DNA of 26,629 nt from CAZVFX01 sp964626565. GTDB lineage: Bacteria > Myxococcota_A > UBA9042 > CAIXZC01. The notes under the pieces are model-generated. The model had not been told where the DNA came from. It worked only from the letters and a program-made list of their open reading frames with translations, and did not search any database. This document shows, one piece after another, positions 15,201 to 21,275 of the stretch (positions within the stretch are counted from its first letter, which is position 1; each line of letters begins with the position of its first letter). The position numbers and the translations under genes are program-made. Location: contig CAZVFX010000097.1 of the NCBI GenBank assembly GCA_964626565.1, positions 1-26,629 on the forward strand. The letters run 5' to 3'.

Positions 15201-17312
15201 CCCGATACCGTGGGCCTCACCCGATCCTGCACCATCGACCAGTGTATCGGGCAGCAAACGTGTATCGAACAGGGCGGTGAATACCTGTTCACCGAATGCA
15301 GCGCCGAGGGCGTCATGCCGGAAGTTTGCGACGGCGTAGACAACGATTGTGATGGCGCGGTAGATGAGGGATTTGTGGGCGCCGACGGCGACTACACGAG
15401 CGACGAGAACTGCGGTGTGTGCGGCAACAACTGCGTCGTCCAGTTCAACGAGGCGGTCCACCATGCCCAGGGTGAGTGCGGCGTGGAAATGAACCCGCCC
15501 GCCTGCCGCATCAAGGAGTGCGCCACGGAGCAGGTCCAGGGCACCACCTTTGAGTGGATCGACCTCAACGGCCTGAAAGACGATGGCTGTGAGTGCAAGC
15601 GGGTCGAGGGGAACCTGACTCAAGACCTTCCTGACACCATGTTCGTGAAGCCGGGCGAGCAGGCTCCCTCCTTTCCGTTGGCCTCGGCCGAGTACGCGGA
15701 CGAAAATTGCGACGGTATCGACGGCGTGGTCGCAGACGCACTATTCGTGAGCGCGGCCAACGCACTTGCCGGTGACGGCAGCCTGGAGTCGCCCTTCCAA
15801 ACCATCGGCCAGGCCCTCGACGCCCTGCCGGCCTCCGGTGCAGACTATATCCTGGTGGCAGGGGGCGTATACGAGGAAAACATCGTCCTATTGCCGGGTA
15901 CGAGGCTGCACGGCGGTTATGCTCCCGACTTCAAGAGCCGCAACATCGTGCTGTTCGGAACCGAGATACGCGGCCAACAACCCGTCTTTGCCGGCCCCGG
16001 CACCGTGCACGGAACCGTCAATGCGGTGAGCGTTGCAGGACCTCTGAAAGCTGTGCTTAGCGGTTTCGTCATTGTCGGCTATGACGTGACCGACGCGGCC
16101 GACACCGCAGGTAGTCACAACAGCTATGCGCTCTATGTCCTTGATTCCGATTCCGACCTTGAAGTGAGAAACTGCCTCATCGTCGGCGGCTTCGGCGGCA
16201 ACGGCGCCCCGGGCGAGTTTGGGGAGACCGGTTTTGGTTCCCAGTCGCCGGGCGGCTGGGCGCTGGGCGGCGGCAACGGTTCGGCCGCGGGCTGGTGTCT
16301 GTCCGGCAACTGCAACAACTCCAACCAGCCCGGTGGTTCCGGCGGGTCCAACCAGCAGTGCGTCGCAGCCAACGGACCACAGGGCGGGAGCGTCACCTGC
16401 CCCATCTACAACACCCCCGGGTACACCCCTGCCAATCCCGGTCACGATGGCGAGCCGGGGTGGACCTGGACGCTGGACAGCGGGTCGGGAGGCGCCTGCC
16501 AGTGGCACGCCACTGAAGCGGGTTATCCCGACGACATAAAGAAACTCGACGGCGGTGACGGTCAGGCCGGTCAGGACGGTGATGATGGGCTCCAGGGAGC
16601 CGGCTGTTCCCTGGCGGCCGGCGCGTTTGCCGGCGGCCATTGGAAGGGGGCTTCCGGCCAGACCGGACCCGACGGAGCCCACGGCCAGGCCGGCGGCGCA
16701 GGTGGTGCGTCCGGCGGCATCGATACAGCCTCGCCCGCGGAGATGCCGGCGGGAGTTGGAGCCAAAGGGTCTCCACAGTACATGCTGGGCGCGACCGGTG
16801 GCGGAGGTGGCGCGGGCGGCTGCGGCGGCACCGGTGGTGAAAGCGGCGGCCCCGGTGGGGCCAGCGTGGCCGTGTTCATCGCGTACAGCGCTCCCGGCGT
16901 GACCAGCTCTGCCCCCACCCTGTCCGGCAACGTCATCGAGCGAGGTTACGGGGGCCTGGGAGGTGGCGGTGGGTACGGCGGAGAAGGAGGCACCGGCGAC
17001 GACGGCGGCATCGGCGGCAACTCCGGGAGCTACTGGATCGACTTCAGAGCCGGGGACGGGGGGCGCGGCGGAAGAGGCGGAGAAGGCGGCGGCGGGGGCG
17101 GCGGATGCGGCGGCTCCTCATTCGGAATCGCTGTCTTCAATCACCCCGCCGGTTGGAATATCCAGTATCAATCGTCCTCGGAGTTCTTGCTTTCGGATGA
17201 CTTCACAACCGGTGGTGCAGGAGGCTTTGCAGGTCCCTCCGGCCAGCTCAATCCAGCCGGCGATGGAGCCGAAGGGATGAGCGAGAATCTCTACCTCTCC
17301 CCCGCTCCCTAG
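12231..17312 (+). CDS. Giant MopE-repeat lipoprotein with beta-helix-like and glycine-rich C-terminus (paralogue 2)
   Basis: A 1693-residue lipoprotein with the same plan as the gene one base upstream. The lipobox is TLIGC (Cys32); the n-region is unusually long because the well-supported start is 12231, although MKLRLTIPAM (12273) would give a textbook signal peptide. A glycine/aspartate linker follows. Superrepeats span residues 170-410, 411-661, 662-924 and 925-~1125, with MopE-type motifs again 2+2+2+1 (ELCDGSDNDCNGQIDEG, EVCDGVDNDCDGAVDEG). One motif is degenerate (ELCNGLDEDCDDLIDEG). Residues ~1171-1318 are beta-helix-like (DGSLESPFQTIGQALDALP, LHGGYAPDF). Residues 1319-1693 are glycine-rich. 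The gene converges on the acyl-CoA synthetase and shares a CTAG with its stop. Function unknown; a partner or variant of paralogue 1 is the simplest reading. Confidence 0.9.
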   Translation: MRNLRTPNRLSSGIMKLRLTIPAMALLTLIGCSGGSSSGGEPSAPCTEEGCTCIFAGDCPSGMLCVNGQCTTDNPLPEILGGDAYGDSIGGGDVAGDAGGGEADGTSAQGVGEACSDNLQCASGWCIDSPDGGYCSDVCDDGCLEGWVCKNISQTAPDFISLCVQDKTRLCLPCENDQHCGDAGDLCLEIGGGLFCGRDCSLEQCPSGYGCEDIETANGVAKQCVPLNDSCDCTSESVGLVKGCQVTNDIGTCFGEQVCDAVLGWVGCSAGVPEEELCDGSDNDCNGQIDEGFLTGPCDISNEFGLCSGMESCLGAAGWVCSAKTPSEELCNGLDEDCDDLIDEGFINEDGLYVHEEHCGTCGNACLPKFVGAADVECDLSGDTPTCVVLTCLPGFFLFNEFTCLDENSFLCQPCIEDEDCFGELSKCLQISTTDPRTFCFRDCSGLSEFSVTCPPGYECGEIDGGKQCLPVNTSCDCTAANEGQTKACSLESDFGICFGEETCVPELGWDGCTAATPGEEICDGVDNDCDGMLDEDTSDDHPCVEANEFGACEGDEYCNGAEGILCSAPTPSPEVCDGVDNDCNGETDEGFALAVGDPPKLKYGLTAEHCGTCGYACPELPHGTAKCDIEPEIPACVVGGCEDGYFDYQGTACLPLPDGNLCSPCKASSDCQGPDDSCYGEGPGLVFCGRDCDIGSIYGTADNVCTGLVGQQGCCPDGYSCESVLGGKQCKPVSGSCTCLEDGAVGTCTNVSEFGTCVGTRVCTATGPDAGWSECTAATPAAEVCDGLDNDCDGVIDGQDDSLDFSTTPDGIQDCSAGPACPGQWKCITAQWACTAQPAVPEECDNHDNDCDGQVDEDFLVGGLYLHQQHCGACGYDCTQLVPNSVDPLCQLVDGTPTCIASQCEPGHFPFGGGTVCMALPDNLCQPCGSDLDCLVPSSKCLDLGVENVCGRDCSADSLFGLGCPAGYGCEPVAGTSQCVPQSGTCLCGPDTVGLTRSCTIDQCIGQQTCIEQGGEYLFTECSAEGVMPEVCDGVDNDCDGAVDEGFVGADGDYTSDENCGVCGNNCVVQFNEAVHHAQGECGVEMNPPACRIKECATEQVQGTTFEWIDLNGLKDDGCECKRVEGNLTQDLPDTMFVKPGEQAPSFPLASAEYADENCDGIDGVVADALFVSAANALAGDGSLESPFQTIGQALDALPASGADYILVAGGVYEENIVLLPGTRLHGGYAPDFKSRNIVLFGTEIRGQQPVFAGPGTVHGTVNAVSVAGPLKAVLSGFVIVGYDVTDAADTAGSHNSYALYVLDSDSDLEVRNCLIVGGFGGNGAPGEFGETGFGSQSPGGWALGGGNGSAAGWCLSGNCNNSNQPGGSGGSNQQCVAANGPQGGSVTCPIYNTPGYTPANPGHDGEPGWTWTLDSGSGGACQWHATEAGYPDDIKKLDGGDGQAGQDGDDGLQGAGCSLAAGAFAGGHWKGASGQTGPDGAHGQAGGAGGASGGIDTASPAEMPAGVGAKGSPQYMLGATGGGGGAGGCGGTGGESGGPGGASVAVFIAYSAPGVTSSAPTLSGNVIERGYGGLGGGGGYGGEGGTGDDGGIGGNSGSYWIDFRAGDGGRGGRGGEGGGGGGGCGGSSFGIAVFNHPAGWNIQYQSSSEFLLSDDFTTGGAGGFAGPSGQLNPAGDGAEGMSENLYLSPAP
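12738..15600 (+). repeat. Four Cys-rich superrepeats with MopE motifs (paralogue 2)
   Basis: Units begin at the LCxPC motif at 12738, 13461, 14214 and 15003 and are about 241, 251, 263 and ~200 residues. The order of sub-motifs (LCxPC, CxRDCS, CPxGYxC, CxC, MopE, MopE, HCGxCG, CxxGxFxF/Y) matches paralogue 1 unit by unit, including loss of the second MopE motif in the fourth unit. Confidence 0.85.
16185..17280 (+). repeat. Glycine-rich GGX-repeat coding region (paralogue 2)
   Basis: About 365 codons of glycine-rich sequence. GGGGGAGGCGGTGGESGG and GGLGGGGGYGGEGG lie in the second half, and the first half is less regular with several Cys, Trp and Asn. It aligns in order with the corresponding region of paralogue 1, but with many substitutions and length changes. 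Confidence 0.88.
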
Positions 17313-19078
17313 CCCGAGTAAATTGACTCGATTCGGTCCGCGTACTTCTCGTTGATCACCCGCCTCTTCTTCTTCATGGTGGGAGTCAGTTCCCCACCCT
17401 CGATGGTGAAATCGTTGGGCAAGATTATGAACTTCTTGATGGTCTGCACCCGGGCCAGCGTCTTGTTTACCGCGTCTACCTGCTTCTGGATGTACGCCAT
17501 GAAACGCTCACAGCAGGCTGCCGAGCCGGCGTCGTCGGCAGGGCTGTCCGCGGCTTGTGCTTCCGCAGTCAGTTTCTCCGGGTCCAGGGTGAAGAGAGCG
17601 GACAGGAACTTGCGCCCGTTGCCGATGATCGCGACCTGGGCCAGCGCCGGGATCGCGGAGAGCAAACCTTCCAGCATCTGCGGTGAAATGTTCTCGCCCC
17701 CGGACGTGATGATGATGTCCTTCTTCCGGTCGGTTATGGCCAGGTAGCCGGCGTCGTCGATGTCGCCGATGTCTCCCGAATGCAGCCAGCCTTCAGTGTC
17801 CAGAGTCTCGGCAGTTGCAGCCTCGTTATTGAAATAGCCGGCAAAGACGTGGCGCCCGCGGATCAGAATCTCTCCGTCTGTCGCGATGGTCAACTCCGTC
17901 CCGGGCAGCGCCCAGCCCGCCTTGCCCGTCCGGTAGCGCTGAGGAGTACTGAACGTGGTCGGGCCGGTGCATTCACTCATGCCGAAGGCTTCGCAAATCG
18001 GAATGCCCAAGCTCAAAAAGAACTCCAGCGTGTCACGGGAAATTGGGGCCGTCGACGTGACCGCCAGGCGGCAGCGATCCAACCCCAGCTTGTCCCTGAC
18101 TTTCGCGAATACGAGCTTGTTGGCCAGCCCGTACAGCAGCGGCCGTGACCTTCCTTCCTGCTCTGCGTATCCGCCACGCAAACCCTGCCTTCGAGCCCAG
18201 GCCGCGATCTTCTTCAAATGCCACGGATTTTTCGCTCCGGCCGCCACCATCTTCGCCTGGATCTTCTCCCACACCCTCGGCACGGCCATGAAGATTGTGG
18301 GCCTCACCTCCTTCAGGTTGTCGCCCAACTTGTCCATGCTCTCCGCAAACCAGCAGCAGAAACCGGTGACCATCGGGCCGTAGATGCTGGCAACTTGCTC
18401 CGCAATGTGGCTCAAGGGAAGGTAGCTCAGCAGACAATCTTCGTGAGTTACGTCCAGCGCGACGCCGAGGGTCTCCGCAGTCCAAACCAGGTTGTCATGA
18501 GTCATCATGACTCCCTTGGGGTTTCCAGTGGTGCCCGAAGTGTAGATGAGAGTGCACACGTCGTCGGCATCCTGGGCCGCGATGCGGCTGTCCAGTTCAC
18601 CTTCCGGCACCGACTCACCAAGCCCCGTCAGCTCCTCCCACGAATGCACGTCCGGGTCGTCGTCCTCACCGTCCATCAGCACCATGGCCGTCAGGTTGGG
18701 AAGCTCCCCCCGCACAGCCTTGAATTTTTCGAGCTGAGCGCGATCTTCGGCCACTGCAATAGTGGCCCCTGCATGATCCGCTATGTATCTGCACTGCTCC
18801 GGACTTGCGGTCTGGTACACCCCGGCCGGAACGCCGCCCGCAAAGATGGCTGCCTCGTTGGCGATGAGCCATTCGGGACGGTTGCCTCCGATTATCGCCA
18901 CCCCGTTACCCGGCTCCAGCCCCAGACGCATGAATGCCCGTGCCGCCAGACGAATCCTGGTCTCATAGTCCCGCCAGGAGATGGTCTGCCACTCACCTTC
19001 TACCTTGTACTTCATGGCTGGAAGCTGCGGGTACTGCTCCGCGGCCGCGGCCATTGCCTGCATAACTGTTTTCTTCAT
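17309..19078 (-). CDS. Long-chain acyl-CoA synthetase (AMP-forming, FadD15-type)
   Basis: A complete 589-residue adenylate-forming enzyme that activates a fatty acid to acyl-AMP and transfers it to CoA in the cytoplasm or at the inner membrane face. The ATP-binding loop LIYTSGTTGNPKGV is at 177-190. The fatty-acid/ATP motif EAFGMSECTGP is at 363-373, WLHSGDIGDIDDAGYLAITD at 431-450, and the hinge and lid signature RKKDIIITSGGENISP at 451-466. Near the C-terminus, LTPTMKKKRRVI places the conserved catalytic lysine region. AGGAGG precedes the ATG (19078) by 5 bases. The gene is flanked by convergent and divergent lipoprotein genes, so it is probably monocistronic. Chain-length preference cannot be read from sequence. 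Confidence 0.94.
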   Translation of the reverse strand: MKKTVMQAMAAAAEQYPQLPAMKYKVEGEWQTISWRDYETRIRLAARAFMRLGLEPGNGVAIIGGNRPEWLIANEAAIFAGGVPAGVYQTASPEQCRYIADHAGATIAVAEDRAQLEKFKAVRGELPNLTAMVLMDGEDDDPDVHSWEELTGLGESVPEGELDSRIAAQDADDVCTLIYTSGTTGNPKGVMMTHDNLVWTAETLGVALDVTHEDCLLSYLPLSHIAEQVASIYGPMVTGFCCWFAESMDKLGDNLKEVRPTIFMAVPRVWEKIQAKMVAAGAKNPWHLKKIAAWARRQGLRGGYAEQEGRSRPLLYGLANKLVFAKVRDKLGLDRCRLAVTSTAPISRDTLEFFLSLGIPICEAFGMSECTGPTTFSTPQRYRTGKAGWALPGTELTIATDGEILIRGRHVFAGYFNNEAATAETLDTEGWLHSGDIGDIDDAGYLAITDRKKDIIITSGGENISPQMLEGLLSAIPALAQVAIIGNGRKFLSALFTLDPEKLTAEAQAADSPADDAGSAACCERFMAYIQKQVDAVNKTLARVQTIKKFIILPNDFTIEGGELTPTMKKKRRVINEKYADRIESIYSG

Positions 19079-19163
19079 CTACTCCTCCTGCGACCCCACC
19101 AGTCTAGCGGTCCCGGTCCGTAAAGGGAAGGAGTTGGTCGCAGTGATGGAATGCCGCCGCTGC

Positions 19164-19192
19164 TTGATACCGCCACTCCTCATGCCTATTGT
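19164..19192 (+). promoter_or_regulatory. Predicted sigma-70 promoter of the FGE-like lipoprotein gene
   Basis: TTGATA (19164-19169, 5 of 6 to consensus), exactly 17 bases, then TATTGT (19187-19192, 4 of 6). Transcription would start near 19199, about 39 bases before the ATG at 19238. It is among the best promoter matches in the window. Confidence 0.5.
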
Positions 19193-19237
19193 TGGTACAG
19201 AAAACCTATGCCGAAGCGTGCGCAGGAGAGCAGGTAG

Positions 19238-20617
19238 ATGGGAAGCAGTACCCACACACAGAAGTTTGGGCCGGTTGTGCTCGCAGTTTGCGCAATGTTG
19301 GCCCTGCCCTCCTGTTCAGGAAGTTCCTCGAAGAACTCAGGACCCGTTGACGCCCCCGACGCGGGCCAGCCAGTCTACGACGTTATCGCCGAGTTGTCGA
19401 AGCCGGTGACGGACTTGGCGACCGGGGAGGTGGAGGACCCACTTCCTGACTTGCTTGAGGCCTCTCCCGAAATACCTGACCCAGTTCAGGATTCCAAGGG
19501 TCCAGGCCCCGATCTGCTCGACGTAGCATTGGAATTGCCGGATGTCGCGCCGGACACTCCACCGGAATTGCCGGATGTCGCTCCCGACATGCTGGACACC
19601 GCACCGGATATTCCACCGGATTTGCCGGACATCGGTCCGGACGTGGCAGACGTCGGGCTGGACCTGTCGGACGTCGGGCTGGACCTGACGGAAACAACTC
19701 CGGATTTGGAGGAGATTCTCCCCGATTTCGAAAGCACCGATTCAGCCGAGGGATTCATGGAGGGCTGGGTGGTTGTGCCCGGAGGGAGTTTCCTCATGGG
19801 CTCCCCCCTCGAAGAGAAATGCCGTTCGGGTAACGAAGGACCGCAACACGAGGTCGAAATCACGCGCACCTTGCTGGTGTCGGATCACGAACTCACCTAT
19901 GCGGAGTGGGGAGCCGTTACCGGTGCGCCTAACCCCAGCAAGTTCGGCCCCAACGGAAGCAACAAGTGCGACCAGGACGATTGCCCGGTGGAGCGCATAA
20001 ACTGGTGGGAGGCGCTTACCTATTGCAACATGTTGTCCGTCGATGAGGGGCTGGAGCCCTGCTACCAACTGGAGGGTTGCTCCGGTTCCCTCGGCTCCGG
20101 TTGCCAGGGCGGGGCCTGCCCGGGCGACTACCAGTGCGAGGACGCGCAGTTCTCCGGCCTCGATTGCGAAGGCTACCGTCTACCCACTGAGGCGGAATGG
20201 GAATACCTTGCCAGGGCCGGCAGCTCCGGCGCCTATGCCTTCCCGCTGCCCAACGGCGGAACCAATGTCGGGGCGTGCGACAGTTGCGTCCCGGAACCAA
20301 ACCTGGAGCCCCATGGCTGGTACTGCTTCACCGCGGGTGGAACGACCAATCCGGTGCGCCTCAAAGAGCCCAACGCCTGGGGTCTTTACGATATGTCCGG
20401 CAATGTTTGGGAGTGGTGCTGGGATCGGTTTCAATCGAACTATTACTCAATCAGTCCAGATGTGGATCCGCTGGGAGGAACCGGCGCTACCCGCGTAACC
20501 AGAAGCGGCAATTGGAGTGGCGGTCCCGGTTTTGCCAGAGTCTCCGGCCGATATGGAGACGCGCCGGAATTCAGGAGCCTGGGTCTCGGCGCCCGGATCG
20601 TCCGTACTTTGCCTTGA
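19238..20617 (+). CDS. Lipoprotein with FGE/sulfatase-modifying-factor-like domain on an Asp/Pro-rich stalk
   Basis: A 459-residue lipoprotein. AGGAG at 19224-19228 supports the ATG. The lipobox is ALPSC (Cys26). Residues ~35-170 are a low-complexity acidic stalk with tandem ELPDVAPD and DVGLDL units. Residues ~175-459 match the formylglycine-generating-enzyme-like (SUMF1/PvdO) fold: VVVPGGSFLMGSPLEEKC at the start, INWWEALTYCNML (254-266), GYRLPTEAEWEYLARAG (312-328), GLYDMSGNVWEWCWDRF (382-398), and a closing RVTRSGNW...GARIVR. A Cys-rich insert (275-310) precedes GYRLP. The two copper-binding catalytic cysteines expected just after the RxGxW motif are absent, so it is unlikely to be a true formylglycine-generating enzyme. 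Other FGE-like proteins bind ligands or catalyse unrelated chemistry. Surface location follows from the signal; function is open. Confidence 0.88.
   Translation: MGSSTHTQKFGPVVLAVCAMLALPSCSGSSSKNSGPVDAPDAGQPVYDVIAELSKPVTDLATGEVEDPLPDLLEASPEIPDPVQDSKGPGPDLLDVALELPDVAPDTPPELPDVAPDMLDTAPDIPPDLPDIGPDVADVGLDLSDVGLDLTETTPDLEEILPDFESTDSAEGFMEGWVVVPGGSFLMGSPLEEKCRSGNEGPQHEVEITRTLLVSDHELTYAEWGAVTGAPNPSKFGPNGSNKCDQDDCPVERINWWEALTYCNMLSVDEGLEPCYQLEGCSGSLGSGCQGGACPGDYQCEDAQFSGLDCEGYRLPTEAEWEYLARAGSSGAYAFPLPNGGTNVGACDSCVPEPNLEPHGWYCFTAGGTTNPVRLKEPNAWGLYDMSGNVWEWCWDRFQSNYYSISPDVDPLGGTGATRVTRSGNWSGGPGFARVSGRYGDAPEFRSLGLGARIVRTLP
19531..19687 (+). repeat. Short tandem repeats encoding the acidic Asp/Pro stalk
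   Basis: The 18-base string encoding ELPDVA occurs at 19531-19548 and 19564-19581 (33-base, 11-residue period). The string GACGTCGGGCTGGACCTG occurs at 19649-19666 and 19670-19687 (21-base, 7-residue period). Near-identity at DNA level suggests recent duplication and possible length variation between strains. Confidence 0.8.
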
Positions 20618-20619
20618 GC

Positions 20620-21273
20620 CTACCCGACGCCTCGCTCCTCGAATTTGGCGATCCAGCCGGCGACCCTCTCCTCCCCGTAGGCCTCTTTCCACGCCGACAC
20701 CAGCGCGGTCACCGGGACGTCGGCAAAAACTCCGTGGTCCGCAACGTAGTCCATAAACGGCCGGTCGTCACTGTTGAAAGGATGGAAGATGGAATCCTCC
20801 CGCCCGCTAAATTCCAACGGCTCAACGCCGTGCAGATCGCAAAGCTCACGGTTGAAAGCCGGGGTCGCCTTTACCCATTTGCCATCGAGATAGAACTCCA
20901 CGAAACCGTGGTAGACAAACAGATCCGAGCCCAGCATCTCCAGGAAGCGCTCCGACGCCAGATGGTTTCTTACATCAGCGAACCCCAGGCGCGACGGAAT
21001 GTCGCAAGCACGCCCCAGCGCACAAAGCAGCGATGCCTTGGGCACACAGAAACCCCGACCCGATGCCAGCACCGAACTGGCCCGGTAGTGCTCCGGAAGG
21101 TAGAAAGGCAGGTACGGGTCGTAGACAACCGGATCCCTCACCGCATAGTACAACTTCACCGCCCGTTCAATCAGCGACCCGCACCCGGCTGTAACTTCCG
21201 CGGCTCGAGCCCGTATGGTCGGGTGGTCGCTGTCCATGATCGCGGTCGGCGCGAGGTAGGTTGAATCTACCAT
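20620..21273 (-). CDS. Transglutaminase-like domain protein
   Basis: A 217-residue protein with no signal peptide. The transglutaminase-like core is visible as SGRGFCVPKASLLCALGRA (71-89, nucleophile Cys76), IPSRLGFADVRNHL (92-105), and FVYHGFVEFYLDGKWVKATPAF (119-140) with His122 as the second catalytic residue. The usual third acidic residue is not obvious at the expected point after WVKAT. The C-terminal EFSGREDSIFHPFN and FADVP match a conserved bacterial subfamily I recall but cannot name. Members may be proteases or peptide-bond enzymes rather than cross-linkers. The ATG at 21273 lies two bases after the SGNH hydrolase stop, indicating coupling; the longer upstream frame overlaps that gene and is rejected. 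Its stop is two bases from the stop of the convergent FGE-like gene. Confidence 0.82.
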   Translation of the reverse strand: MVDSTYLAPTAIMDSDHPTIRARAAEVTAGCGSLIERAVKLYYAVRDPVVYDPYLPFYLPEHYRASSVLASGRGFCVPKASLLCALGRACDIPSRLGFADVRNHLASERFLEMLGSDLFVYHGFVEFYLDGKWVKATPAFNRELCDLHGVEPLEFSGREDSIFHPFNSDDRPFMDYVADHGVFADVPVTALVSAWKEAYGEERVAGWIAKFEERGVG

Positions 21274-21275
21274 GT

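Noticed and set aside
19145..19409. Small plus-strand gene beginning MECRRC upstream of the FGE-like lipoprotein
   Set aside because: The ribosome-binding site is too far from the ATG and the frame runs into the well-supported lipoprotein gene.
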